From CAWKDG01 sp963848355 (GTDB taxonomy: Bacteria > Actinomycetota > Acidimicrobiia > Acidimicrobiales > UBA8190): a stretch of DNA of 64,000 nucleotides. The position numbers and the translations under genes were made by a program. The notes below the pieces were generated by a model, which was given only the letters and a program-made list of their open reading frames with translations, had not been told where the DNA came from and did not search any database. Positions 17,296 through 25,685 of this stretch are shown here, in pieces; position 1 is the first letter of the stretch; each line of letters starts with the position of its first letter. The stretch lies in contig CAWKDG010000012.1 of assembly GCA_963848355.1 (NCBI GenBank), forward strand, positions 1,860,001 through 1,924,000, in the 5' to 3' direction.

Positions 17296-17973
17296 TCAGG
17301 AGAGGACCAACCCGGAGAGGTCGGCCACACTGTCCAGAATATGCGTGTGGGGCACGGTCTCGAATTCGGGCCGACCGTGGGCCCCGGTGAGCACACCGGC
17401 CACGACGCCGGCTCCGGCCCGCCAGCCGGCCAGCAGGTCGCTGGTCGTGTCACCGGCCACCGCCACCTGGCGGACGTCCTCGATCTCCAGCCGTATGACG
17501 GCGGTGAGGATCATGTCCGGCCACGGCCGCCCGCGCCCGGCATCGGCCGGGGACAGAGCGAGGTCGACAGACCCGGTCCATCCCAGGGTGTCGAGGATCC
17601 GCTGGCGCGTGGCCGGGGCGAAACCGGTGGTGAGGCACACCCGTACGCCGGCGGCGCGCAGCTCGGCCATCGTCCGAGTGGCCCCGGGGAGGGGAGCGAC
17701 CTGTCCCCGGTCCACGGCGTCGTCGTAGGCCGCCTCGAAGGCGGCGTTGGCGCGCCCGGCCTTCGAGGCGTCGCCGGCGAACAGCTCGGTGAAGACGGCG
17801 ATCTTCGACTGGCCCATCGTCCGCCTCACGAAATCCTCCGGGTCACCCAGGGGACTGTCGCCGGCGCCGCCCACGTCGACCAACGCCCGGTGGAAGGCGC
17901 GCTCCACCACACCGTCGTCGGACACCGTCGTCCCCGCCATGTCGAGCGCGGCCAGGCGGATGGCCGGCGTCAC
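17296..17973 (-). CDS. Phosphonatase-like HAD hydrolase
   Basis: 225 residues from GTG 17973 (231 if GTG 17991 is used). The HAD nucleophile loop reads DMAGTT at residues 11-16; the Ala at position +2 instead of Asp is the mark of phosphonoacetaldehyde hydrolase relatives. Later motifs are TTGFAPATRQ (motif II Thr), GRPWPDM and AGDTTSDLLAG (motif IV). It belongs to the phosphonatase-like group commonly encoded beside a FAD oxidoreductase of the kind found immediately upstream, whose stop overlaps its start. The Schiff-base Lys of true PhnX could not be confirmed. A role in C-P bond or phosphate-ester cleavage is inferred. Confidence 0.8.
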   Translation of the reverse strand: MTPAIRLAALDMAGTTVSDDGVVERAFHRALVDVGGAGDSPLGDPEDFVRRTMGQSKIAVFTELFAGDASKAGRANAAFEAAYDDAVDRGQVAPLPGATRTMAELRAAGVRVCLTTGFAPATRQRILDTLGWTGSVDLALSPADAGRGRPWPDMILTAVIRLEIEDVRQVAVAGDTTSDLLAGWRAGAGVVAGVLTGAHGRPEFETVPHTHILDSVADLSGLVLS

Positions 17974-19094
17974 CGGGTGAGCCCCGTCCACGTCTCCTCG
18001 GCGATGGCGGGGGCGAGCGTCATGCCTCGTCCGGCCAGACCGGTGACCACCACCACCCCGGGTTCGACCTCCTGGCGGAAGCAGACCCGGTCATCGGTGG
18101 CCGCCGAGTAGACACCGGCCCACCGGCGCACCACCGGCGGCAGCGTCCACCCGAGGATCTCCTCCGCTCGTTGGCGCAGACGGTCGTAGAGGAGCTCCTC
18201 GACGGCGAAGTCGAACGGCTCGTCGTAGACATGGGTATCGCCGATGGTGAGTCCCCCGGCGGCTCGCTGGACGAGCAGGAGCTGCATCCCGACGGCCTCG
18301 GTCTCAGCCGACGGAGGCGGCAGCCGCACCCGCCCGGGCAGGTCGAAGGCCGGGTAGTAGCGCATCGAGTCGCCATCGGCGATCGACGTGGTCAACGTGT
18401 GCTCCGGCGGTTCGGTCTGCATCATCTGCAGCCGGCACCGCCGCACCGGTGCCCGGGCCAGAGCAGCGCCGACCGTTCCCCCCAGACCGCTGTGGGCGTC
18501 GCCGGGACAGACGAGCACGAGCGAGGCACGGTGGGTGGTGCCGGCATGATCGACGACGGTTCCCGGGCCCACCTCGACGGCCCGCCGGCCGGGAAACCAC
18601 CGGTAGCGGCCGCCGTCGAGAAGAAAGGTCCGCAGGGCACCGAGGACGGCTCCCGGCTCCACCACGGCGTCGCGCCGGCACAGCAGGCCTCCGAGCACCT
18701 TGCCGCGCACGGCCGCGTTGGCGGTCCGCACACCGTCGGCGTCCAGAACGGCCAGCTGGCGGGACGCGGCGTCGGGCCGCGCCGCCGCCTCTTCCATGAG
18801 CGCCAGCTCGGCCGGGTCGGTGGCCACCGTGAGCGAGCCGTTGGCCCGCAGGCCCACCCCGGGAGCCGCCGCCGCCGTGGTCTCCCACAGCTCCCGGGCG
18901 CGCAGCCCCAGTTCGAGCTCACGGCCCACGGCGCGTCCGCTCACCCAGACGAGTCCGAAGTTCCGGACCGACGCCCGGCGAGGACCGGCGTCGGTCTCGA
19001 GATGTAGCACCTCCCAGCCCCGGCGGACGGCTTCGAGGGCGTGCATGGTCCCGATCACCCCACCCCCGACGATGACCACCCGTTGCCGGTCCAT
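17970..19094 (-). CDS. FAD-dependent oxidoreductase of the phosphonate-linked type
   Basis: 374 residues, DAO-type flavoprotein. Dinucleotide loop GGGVIG at residues 10-15, ASVRNFGLVWVSGR (a hallmark of this subfamily), LQMMQT in the substrate domain and TGLAGRGMTLAP at the C-terminal FAD contact. Relatives are clustered with phosphonatase-like HAD hydrolases, and some oxidise 2-aminoethylphosphonate or its N-methyl form to phosphonoacetaldehyde. That activity is assigned here by context only. ATG 19094 aligns with the family; GTG 19112 is an alternative. It is the first gene of a three-gene run with the HAD and phosphatase-superfamily genes. Confidence 0.82.
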   Translation of the reverse strand: MDRQRVVIVGGGVIGTMHALEAVRRGWEVLHLETDAGPRRASVRNFGLVWVSGRAVGRELELGLRARELWETTAAAAPGVGLRANGSLTVATDPAELALMEEAAARPDAASRQLAVLDADGVRTANAAVRGKVLGGLLCRRDAVVEPGAVLGALRTFLLDGGRYRWFPGRRAVEVGPGTVVDHAGTTHRASLVLVCPGDAHSGLGGTVGAALARAPVRRCRLQMMQTEPPEHTLTTSIADGDSMRYYPAFDLPGRVRLPPPSAETEAVGMQLLLVQRAAGGLTIGDTHVYDEPFDFAVEELLYDRLRQRAEEILGWTLPPVVRRWAGVYSAATDDRVCFRQEVEPGVVVVTGLAGRGMTLAPAIAEETWTGLTR

Positions 19095-19170
19095 GGGGGA
19101 CGATGATCCCACGGGTGGTGAGCGCCCCGACCGCCGTCACGCCGTCGGTGGTCAGCCGAGGAGGGACACC

Positions 19171-19692
19171 GTGGGCCCATCACCGTGGGAGGAACAGGCG
19201 CTGCACACCCGGGGGGGCGATGCCGTGGTGATCGGGCCCCTGGCCGATGCCGACCACGAGACCCTGTTCTCGCTCTTCTCCGACATCGTCGACAGTGGTG
19301 CCGGCTATCCCCACGCCCCACCGCTGACGAGGGCCGTGTTCGACGCCACCTGGATCACCGCCGTGACCCTCACGGTGGTGGCCCGCCTCGACGGCGTCGT
19401 CGTCGGGGCGTACTACCTGAAACCGAACTTCCCCGGACGCGCCGCCCACATCGCCAACGCCGGCTATGCCGTCGCCGCCACCCACCGCCATCGCGGGGTT
19501 GGTCGCCTGCTCGTGGAAGATTCCGTGTGGCGGGCCCCTCTGCTCGGGTTCGACGCCATCCAGTTCAACCTGGTCTTCGCCGGCAACCCGGCCCGGGCCC
19601 TCTACGAGGAACTGGGCTGGCGCGAGATCGGCCGGCTCCCCGACGCCGTCGACGGCGAGGAGGCGGTCATCTACTGGCGGCGGGTCGGATGA
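19171..19692 (+). CDS. GNAT-family N-acetyltransferase
   Basis: 173 residues. The acetyl-CoA loop reads RHRGVGRLL, preceded by the AAHIANAGYAV strand and followed by FNLVFAGNPARALYEELGW, a classic motif B with the Asn and Tyr. GTG 19171 is supported by GAGGAGGG 5-6 bases upstream; an upstream in-frame extension lacks this. The substrate is unknown. It is divergent from the FAD oxidoreductase and ends 4 bases before the stop of the convergent desaturase. Confidence 0.87.
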   Translation: MGPSPWEEQALHTRGGDAVVIGPLADADHETLFSLFSDIVDSGAGYPHAPPLTRAVFDATWITAVTLTVVARLDGVVVGAYYLKPNFPGRAAHIANAGYAVAATHRHRGVGRLLVEDSVWRAPLLGFDAIQFNLVFAGNPARALYEELGWREIGRLPDAVDGEEAVIYWRRVG

Positions 19693-19696
19693 CCAC

Positions 19697-20449
19697 TCAG
19701 ACGCCGACGGGGAGTCGCCGGGGCGCCCTCGGCGTGATGGAGGTGTGGCGGACGGTGGCCCACTTGAGGCGCACCATGAGTCGGACCACCCACCAGGCCG
19801 GATCGATCTCACCCTTGGCCAGAGCGAGCCGGCTCGACGTGGTCGCCGCGTGGTGGTTGTTGTGTAGACCCTCGCCGGCCACGAGCCACGCCAGCCACTG
19901 GTTGTTGGTGGCCAGATTGTCGTACGGACGACTGCCCCAGTGGTGCCCGACGGCGTTGATGGCGCCGTTGCCCACCAGATAGAAGACCGTGTGGACCACC
20001 GAGGCGATGAGGGCGATCTCCCACCCGCCGACGACGACGAGGAGTCCGATCCCGAGGCCGAGGCCGAGCAGGCTGTGGTCGAACAGGATGCGGTCGACGC
20101 GGTCGGGCGGCAGGTCACGGGCGTACCGGGACACCTCGTCGGGATCACGCGCCACTTTCCGGTACAGGGCGACGTTCGTCCACTGCACCCGGGCGTAGCC
20201 GAGGAGCACGGGGGAGTGCGGGTCACCGATCTTGTCGGTGTGGGCGTGGTGCTTGCGGTGGACGGCGACCCACTGACGGGGCCGGATGCCGGTGAGCATC
20301 CAGGTCAGGACCCGGCACACGGCCGTGGTGACCGGCGAAAGGACCAGGGCCCGGTGCGAGAGAGCTCGGTGCAGGTAGATGGTGGTGAGGTAGAGCGCGA
20401 CCTGGGAGACGAGCAGACCGATGACGACAGCGAGAAGAATCTTCAGCAT
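19697..20449 (-). CDS. Fatty acid desaturase (acyl-CoA delta-9 type)
   Basis: 250 residues, integral-membrane di-iron desaturase. The three histidine boxes are present: HRALSH, HRKHH and HNNHH. Two hydrophobic pairs of segments surround them (LLAVVIGLLVSQVALYL near the N-terminus, LGLGIGLLVVVGG in the middle). It introduces a cis double bond into fatty acyl chains and so adjusts membrane fluidity. ATG 20449 gives the compact MLKILLAV start; an in-frame upstream extension looks like leader. The gene is monocistronic. Confidence 0.9.
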   Translation of the reverse strand: MLKILLAVVIGLLVSQVALYLTTIYLHRALSHRALVLSPVTTAVCRVLTWMLTGIRPRQWVAVHRKHHAHTDKIGDPHSPVLLGYARVQWTNVALYRKVARDPDEVSRYARDLPPDRVDRILFDHSLLGLGLGIGLLVVVGGWEIALIASVVHTVFYLVGNGAINAVGHHWGSRPYDNLATNNQWLAWLVAGEGLHNNHHAATTSSRLALAKGEIDPAWWVVRLMVRLKWATVRHTSITPRAPRRLPVGV

Positions 20450-20563
20450 CGGCGCCACGCTAACGCACCCCCGGAGGGGCATCGCCGCCTCTGCCGACAA
20501 CAGTGACCCTGACCAGGCAGGGATGGCCGCCATCGGTCAGACTTGTAGCGGGAGGTGAGAGCC

Positions 20564-21772
20564 GTGCCGTACAACGTCGGACGCATCGCTCACGACGCCG
20601 ACGCCCACGTCATGGAGACACCGACTTGGTTGGGCGACCATGCCGATCCCGGCATCCGGGAGCGGATCGCGCCCTTGCGGTACCCGGGCGGGAACGAGCT
20701 GCGCCAGACGGGTGATCCGGACGAGCAGAGCCGTGACCTCGGCGCCGCGTTCGACCGGCTCCGCACCCGGCACGGGTCGGACGACTACCGCCGGGTCGAG
20801 GCCGACGAGATCATGGCGCGCAAGAATTTTGCTGCCACTGGCTCGTTCATCGCCGAGGACCGCCCCCGTGCGCTCGATCTCCTGGGATTCTCGAGCCAGC
20901 TGGTGTTCAACACGTTCCACAACCGTCGATTGCGCAACTGGGAACACTCGGGCGACCTCGACCTCGCCTACGGGGCGGCGCGCGCCCACAATCGGGCCAT
21001 GGTGGAGTTCTGCGAAGTCGATCCCCGTCTCCTGCCCACCTGCTACGTCCCCCTCGTCGACTTCGATCGTGCCGTGGCCATGACCGACGAGGCCATCGCC
21101 ATGGGGGCGGCCGCTCTCCTGGTGGCGTCGGGCTGTCCTCCGACGCACTCCCCGAGTCACGTGGGCCTCGATCCGGTCTGGGCCCGGGCCCAGGGTGCGG
21201 GCATCCCCGTGGTCTTCCATGTCGGCGGGACCGGCGACCTCATCGATCCCCGCTACTTCGACAACGGCCTTCCCGTCCCACCCGACTTCCACGGGGGCGA
21301 GGAGAACTTCCGGTCGGTCGACTACATGGGTATCCCCGGCCCCCCGGCGCAGACGCTCGCCACCATGATCTTCGACGGTGTGTTCGAGCGCTTCCCCGAC
21401 CTCCGCCTCGGGGTGATCGAGCAAGGGGCCGTCTGGGTCCCGTCGTGGCTCCGGCAGATGGAGGCGGCATTCGAGGCGTTCTCCCGTCACGAGCAGCGGC
21501 TCCGGGCTCTCAGTCTCCGACCCACCGAGTACGTGCGCCGTCAGGTGCGGTTCACGCCCTATCCCACCGAAGACGTCGGGTGGATCATCGAGCAGAGCGG
21601 TCCGGAGCTGTGCATGTTCTCCTCCGACTATCCCCATGTCGAAGGTGGACGGCGGCCGATCGAGCGATTCGAGGCCTCACTGGCCGGCATCGACGACGGT
21701 GCCAGGCAGCGCTTCTACTCCGCTAACTTCCTCGATCTGATGGGGACGGCCGTCGCCGCGCTCGTGTCCTGA
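20564..21772 (+). CDS. Amidohydrolase-2 family metal-dependent hydrolase
   Basis: 402 residues, TIM-barrel hydrolase of the ACMSD/amidohydrolase-2 family. The N-terminal DADAHVME supplies the D-x-H metal site, PVVFHVGGTG a further His, and FSSDYPHVEGG the last metal Asp. This family includes decarboxylases and hydrolases of aromatic or carboxylated substrates; long insertions (such as DEIMARKNF) fit the actinobacterial branch of unknown substrate. GTG 20564 is preferred because GGGAGG at 20550-20554 is then correctly spaced; GTG 20555 is too close. Confidence 0.85.
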   Translation: MPYNVGRIAHDADAHVMETPTWLGDHADPGIRERIAPLRYPGGNELRQTGDPDEQSRDLGAAFDRLRTRHGSDDYRRVEADEIMARKNFAATGSFIAEDRPRALDLLGFSSQLVFNTFHNRRLRNWEHSGDLDLAYGAARAHNRAMVEFCEVDPRLLPTCYVPLVDFDRAVAMTDEAIAMGAAALLVASGCPPTHSPSHVGLDPVWARAQGAGIPVVFHVGGTGDLIDPRYFDNGLPVPPDFHGGEENFRSVDYMGIPGPPAQTLATMIFDGVFERFPDLRLGVIEQGAVWVPSWLRQMEAAFEAFSRHEQRLRALSLRPTEYVRRQVRFTPYPTEDVGWIIEQSGPELCMFSSDYPHVEGGRRPIERFEASLAGIDDGARQRFYSANFLDLMGTAVAALVS

Positions 21773-21782
21773 TTCCTGTCCT

Positions 21783-21825
21783 GATCGTCTTCGCCGATCG
21801 TCTTCGCCGATCGTCGGCGCCGATC
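21783..21825 (+). repeat. 13-bp tandem repeat between convergent genes
   Basis: GATCGTCTTCGCC occurs at 21783-21795 and 21796-21808, then a diverged copy at 21809-21821 and a further GATC. It fills most of the 61-bp gap between two convergent stop codons. Confidence 0.8.
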
Positions 21826-21827
21826 GG
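21807..21827 (+). terminator. Bidirectional hairpin between amidohydrolase and PAS-GGDEF-EAL genes
   Basis: CCGATCG (21807-21813) and CGATCGG (21821-21827) form a perfect 7-bp stem around a 7-base loop. It lies between two convergent genes and could end both transcripts. There is no U-run. Confidence 0.45.
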
Positions 21828-21833
21828 GGACGC

Positions 21834-23774
21834 TCAAATGGCGGTGGCCTCGAGAATCGGGTTCGGTCCGGCGTTGACGAACGTGTCGATGGCACCGGGA
21901 TCGATGGATCGGGCGAAGAGGAACCCCTGGGCACGGTCGCAGTCGAGGTCCTCGAGGATCCGGAGCTGGCGCTCGGTCTCCACACCCTCGGCGACGACCG
22001 TCAATTCGAGTGCGTGGGCCAGGGCGATGATGGCGGCCACGATGGCCAGGCTTCCTGCCACGTGGTCCATGTCGTCGATGAACGACTTGTCGATCTTGAC
22101 GAAATCGAGGGGGAATTGGCGCAGATAGGCCAGGGACGAGTACCCGGTGCCGAAATCGTCCAGGCCCACCTGCACACCCACATCGCGCAGGCCCCGTAGA
22201 CCCGTGATGGCCGAATTGGACGCCTCCATCAGAACCCTTTCGGTCACCTCCAGCTGGAGGTTGCTCGGATCCACTCCGTGGGCGCCGAGCTGATCGACGA
22301 CGGATCGTTGGAAGCCGACGTCGGCCAGGTGGCGGGCGGTGACGTTGATCGCCACCTCGGCGAACTGGGTCCCGGCCAACCGGATGCGCCAGCCGCTCAC
22401 CTGTTTTATGGCATCGGCGAGCACCCGCTCGTCCATGGCGATGAGCAGACCCGACTCCTCGGCCACCTCGAGGAACGTATCGGGCTGGAGCAATCCGTTC
22501 GTGTTGGGGTCGCGCATGCGGACCAGTGCCTCGGAGCCGACGGCACCACCGGTGCACAGGTCGATGATGGGCTGGTACTCGACCACCAGCCCACCCTCGT
22601 CCAGGGCGCGGCGCAGCATGCGTTCGGTCACGAGCCGGCCGACGGCCTTGGTCTGGAGCTCCTCGTCGAAGATCTCGGCCCTGTCCCGACCGCGGTCCTT
22701 GGCCCGATAAAGGGCGAGGTCGGCCTCCCGCAGGAGATCCTCGGCGGCCCGTTGGGAATCGGCGGTGGTCGCCACGCCGACGCTCAGTGTGCAGACGAAT
22801 TCCTCCAACCCCACCCGGAAGGGATCCCTCCCCGCTTCGATGATGCGATTGGCCAGTTCCGTCGCCGTCCTCTCGTCGACCATGTTCTCGGCCACGATGA
22901 CGAATTCGTCGCCACCGAGACGGGCCAGGGTGTCGGCCGGGCGGATGTGGTGGGTGAGTCGTTCGGCCATCTTCAGCAAGATGGCGTCCCCGACGCGGTG
23001 CCCGAGTGAATCGTTCACCACCTTGAAGCGGTCGAGATCGACGTACAGCACCGCCAGCACGCCGTTGCCCCGCTCCATCCGGCGTAGCCCCTGGCGAAGC
23101 CTGTCCATGAGCACGGTCCGGTTCGCCACCCCCGTCAGGGGATCGGTGGAGGCCTCGTGTTTCAGGGCCATGGTGATCTGATGGCGCTCGCTGACGTCGC
23201 GCAGGGCCGACAGGATCAGCCCGGAACCGCCCGCTTCGACGCGGCGTGACCGAGTCTCGGTCCATCGGTAGGACCCGTCCCGGCACAGGAATCGGAACGT
23301 CGCCGCTGCGTCGTCGGCTCCGTGCGCCAGGCTGTCACGGCTCTCGTGGAGTGAGGAGACGTCGTCGAGGTGGGTGAACTCGTCTTCATGGCGCCCGACG
23401 AGGTCGGACGGCTCCCAGCCGAAGACCTCGAGGCAACCGGGTGAGACGTAGCGGAAGACCCCGTACTCGCTGGTTACGACGTGGACGTCAGGTGACGCCA
23501 AGACGAGGGCCTCGTAGTCGACGGTGCCGTTCGGCGTCGACGCCAGCGGAACGGTGACGTTCGGTGACTCTTCCAATTCGCCATCTCCCGTGAGGAACGA
23601 AAGCTCCCGTTTTTCGGAGAACTCTGTTGTTCGCGGGGTCCCGACGAACGTTCGCGAGGTCTGGACGAACTGGCCAATAACGACTTTTTCAAGAATACCG
23701 GCTGGTAACGGGCCGAAACAAGGATATGCGGCGTAGATCACCGACAGTGGCCGCCACCGCGGCGGCGACCACAT
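21834..23774 (-). CDS. PAS-GGDEF-EAL cyclic-di-GMP turnover protein
   Basis: 646 residues from ATG 23774. A PAS domain (about 85-200) is followed by a diguanylate cyclase domain (about 208-370) with intact GGDEF at 287-291 and an inhibitory RxxD at 278-281. A phosphodiesterase domain (about 385-640) has EAL at 415-417, EVTE, DDFGTG and AEGVE. Both catalytic sites look active, so the protein could switch between making and breaking c-di-GMP on a PAS-sensed cue. The first 66 residues look unstructured and less GC-rich; TTG 23576, with GGGAG upstream and a possible promoter near 23700, may be the real start (580 residues). No membrane segment. Confidence 0.9.
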   Translation of the reverse strand: MWSPPRWRPLSVIYAAYPCFGPLPAGILEKVVIGQFVQTSRTFVGTPRTTEFSEKRELSFLTGDGELEESPNVTVPLASTPNGTVDYEALVLASPDVHVVTSEYGVFRYVSPGCLEVFGWEPSDLVGRHEDEFTHLDDVSSLHESRDSLAHGADDAAATFRFLCRDGSYRWTETRSRRVEAGGSGLILSALRDVSERHQITMALKHEASTDPLTGVANRTVLMDRLRQGLRRMERGNGVLAVLYVDLDRFKVVNDSLGHRVGDAILLKMAERLTHHIRPADTLARLGGDEFVIVAENMVDERTATELANRIIEAGRDPFRVGLEEFVCTLSVGVATTADSQRAAEDLLREADLALYRAKDRGRDRAEIFDEELQTKAVGRLVTERMLRRALDEGGLVVEYQPIIDLCTGGAVGSEALVRMRDPNTNGLLQPDTFLEVAEESGLLIAMDERVLADAIKQVSGWRIRLAGTQFAEVAINVTARHLADVGFQRSVVDQLGAHGVDPSNLQLEVTERVLMEASNSAITGLRGLRDVGVQVGLDDFGTGYSSLAYLRQFPLDFVKIDKSFIDDMDHVAGSLAIVAAIIALAHALELTVVAEGVETERQLRILEDLDCDRAQGFLFARSIDPGAIDTFVNAGPNPILEATAI

Positions 23775-23889
23775 CGGTCACTCGTGCGGGTCCGCATCGG
23801 CTCCACCGGGGACGCCGGTCGCGCCCCCACGCCGTGTGCGAGCACGACGCATCGTGGGGTTCTGCGTGTTGGTCTACAATTCGCCTTAA

Positions 23890-23912
23890 GGGCTCAGTTC
23901 CCATCTGAGCCC
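23890..23912 (+). promoter_or_regulatory. Leader hairpin upstream of GAF-ANTAR gene
   Basis: GGGCTCAG (23890-23897) and CTGAGCCC (23905-23912) make a perfect 8-bp stem with a 7-base loop, about 125 bases before the GTG of the GAF-ANTAR gene. A TACAAT box lies just upstream near 23873. ANTAR proteins act on RNA hairpins, so an attenuator is plausible but unproven. Confidence 0.4.
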
Positions 23913-24037
23913 GGGGTGCGTGCAATCCGGTCCCCGTTGACTCCTGCCCCTGTTCGAAGGAAGGCAGGCAGTGCGCGCCCACCACGCTGCATCCCGGGAT
24001 CGGACGAGCGGTGCACGCTCCGAGTGGAAACTGACCA

Positions 24038-24739
24038 GTGGCCGGTGAGCGACTCCTTCGCATCCTGGCTCTGTTGTCAGCCGGAGGTGAGACCACACCG
24101 GGGACTGCCCGCTTGTGTGATGTCTGCGCCGAGGTCACGGCCATGAGCGGGGCCGGGATCATGCTCATGTCCGAGGACGTCGCCCTGGGATCGGTGTGCA
24201 CCACCGACGAGGTCAGCGAGCTGATCGAGGATCTTCAGTTCGCGTTGGGCGAAGGACCCTGTGTCGACGCCCACCACGACGGCCGGCCCGTTCTCGAGCC
24301 TGACTTGGCCGACCCCGAAAGGCCGCGCTGGTTGGCCTTCTCGCCCCGGGCGCTGGCGGCGAACGCGCGGGCCGTGTTCGGCTTTCCCCTCCAGGTGGGC
24401 GCCGTCCGGCTCGGTGCCCTCAACCTGTACCGTGACCGGCCGGGGCCGCTCGGTGACGACCAGCACGCCGACGCGCTGGTCATGGCCGACGTTGCCGCCC
24501 AGTTCGTTCTCGCCACCCAGGCCGACGCCCCCCGGGACACCGTGTCCGAGGTGCTCGAGGCCGGTGCCAATTTCCACCTCGTCGAGCACGAGGCGTCGGG
24601 CATGATCTCGGCCCAACTCGGCGTCACCGTCGGTGAAGCCCTCATCCGCCTGCGGGCTCATGCCTTCGGTCACGACATGGCTCTGACCGACGTCGCCCGA
24701 GCCGTCGTCGACCGGCGGTTGCGCTTCGATTCGTCGTAG
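24038..24739 (+). CDS. GAF-ANTAR transcription antiterminator
   Basis: 233 residues. A GAF sensor domain (about 20-165) has the LGEGPCVDAHHDGRPV signature common in actinobacterial GAF-ANTAR proteins. A C-terminal ANTAR domain (about 178-230) reads ASGMISAQLGV then ALIRLRAHAFG, with the three-helix pattern of RNA-binding antiterminators. It would sense a small ligand or redox state and act on nascent RNA hairpins; no partner kinase is nearby. GTG 24038 is taken as start; no strong ribosome site is seen. A paralogue follows 117 bases downstream. Confidence 0.85.
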   Translation: MAGERLLRILALLSAGGETTPGTARLCDVCAEVTAMSGAGIMLMSEDVALGSVCTTDEVSELIEDLQFALGEGPCVDAHHDGRPVLEPDLADPERPRWLAFSPRALAANARAVFGFPLQVGAVRLGALNLYRDRPGPLGDDQHADALVMADVAAQFVLATQADAPRDTVSEVLEAGANFHLVEHEASGMISAQLGVTVGEALIRLRAHAFGHDMALTDVARAVVDRRLRFDSS

Positions 24740-24795
24740 GGCTGCCGGCGAACGATGGCGAGCGCCGCTCGTAAGCGTCCTAAGGAGTAACATTC

Positions 24796-24812
24796 AGGGC
24801 CGAATCGGCCCT
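24796..24812 (+). promoter_or_regulatory. Leader hairpin upstream of second GAF-ANTAR gene
   Basis: AGGGCCG and CGGCCCT form a perfect 7-bp inverted repeat around AAT, between the two GAF-ANTAR genes and about 44 bases before the ATG of the second. It could be an intrinsic terminator or an attenuator. Confidence 0.4.
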
Positions 24813-24856
24813 TCGAGCCCAGGGTACTTGGCAGGCCCCGGTACGGGAGGTCCCTC

Positions 24857-25603
24857 ATGCAAGGATCCACGAAAGAAGCCCTACTGGCCCAGACCTTCGT
24901 CGATCTGGTCGACACCCTCGTCGACGACTTCGACGTCGTCGATCTCCTCACTCTGGTCGCCGACCGTTGTGTGGAGGTGCTCGACATCACCGCCGCCGGG
25001 TTGATGCTCGTTGCTCCCGAGGGGGACCTGCGGGTGGTCGCCTTCTCCAGCGAAGCGGTGCGTGTCGTCGAGCTCTTCGAGCTGCAGGCCGAAGAGGGTC
25101 CCTGTCTCGACTCCTTCCGCACCGGTCTGCCCATCGTGAACCAGGACCTCACGAAGGTCGACGGTCGTTGGCCGCACTTCGTCCCCGTTGCCATCGACGC
25201 CGGCTTCAAGTCCGTCCACGCCATGCCCATGCGCTTGCGTGGTGCGATCATCGGGGCGCTCAACCTGTTCCGCTCCGAGGCAGGCGACCTCGCGGAGTTC
25301 GATCTCATCGCCGCTCAGGCGCTGGCCGACGTGGCCACCATCGCCATCCTCCATCACCGCGCCGCCAGTGAGGCTCAATTGGTGAACGAGCAGCTGACAT
25401 TGGCCCTCAACAGCCGCATCGTCATCGAACAGGCCAAGGGTGTCCTCGCCGAACGCTCCGGACTCGATATGGATCATGCCTTCGCACGCATGCGCAAGTA
25501 CGCGCGCGACCACAATCTCCGCCTGGTCGAGGTCGCACATGGCGTCGTCGAGGGGACAGTGAAGATCGAAACCTTGATACCCCCGTCCGAAGGGCGGACC
25601 TGA
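24857..25603 (+). CDS. GAF-ANTAR transcription antiterminator
   Basis: 248 residues. GAF domain at about 15-175 (AAGLMLVAPEGDLRVVA, then QAEEGPCLDSFRTGLP) and ANTAR domain at about 185-240 (RIVIEQAKGVLAERSGL, then AFARMRKYARDHN). The IEQAKGxLAER helix is a textbook ANTAR signature and is closer to consensus than in the upstream paralogue. The ATG has GGGAGG six bases ahead. The two tandem genes probably arose by duplication, and each has its own leader hairpin. The regulated genes are not identified. Confidence 0.9.
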   Translation: MQGSTKEALLAQTFVDLVDTLVDDFDVVDLLTLVADRCVEVLDITAAGLMLVAPEGDLRVVAFSSEAVRVVELFELQAEEGPCLDSFRTGLPIVNQDLTKVDGRWPHFVPVAIDAGFKSVHAMPMRLRGAIIGALNLFRSEAGDLAEFDLIAAQALADVATIAILHHRAASEAQLVNEQLTLALNSRIVIEQAKGVLAERSGLDMDHAFARMRKYARDHNLRLVEVAHGVVEGTVKIETLIPPSEGRT

Positions 25604-25672
25604 GCCATCGTCGTTCTTTGTGCCGCCGGGCGGCGTGTTCCCACTGTCGAGCAACCAACCCCCGGTGACCGC

Positions 25673-25678
25673 TACCGT
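25673..25678 (+). promoter_or_regulatory. -10 box for leaderless TIGR03086-family gene
   Basis: TACCGT is seven bases before GTG 25686, with no ribosome binding site. It supports that GTG over the upstream in-frame GTG. Confidence 0.5.
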
Positions 25679-25685
25679 AAGTCTC

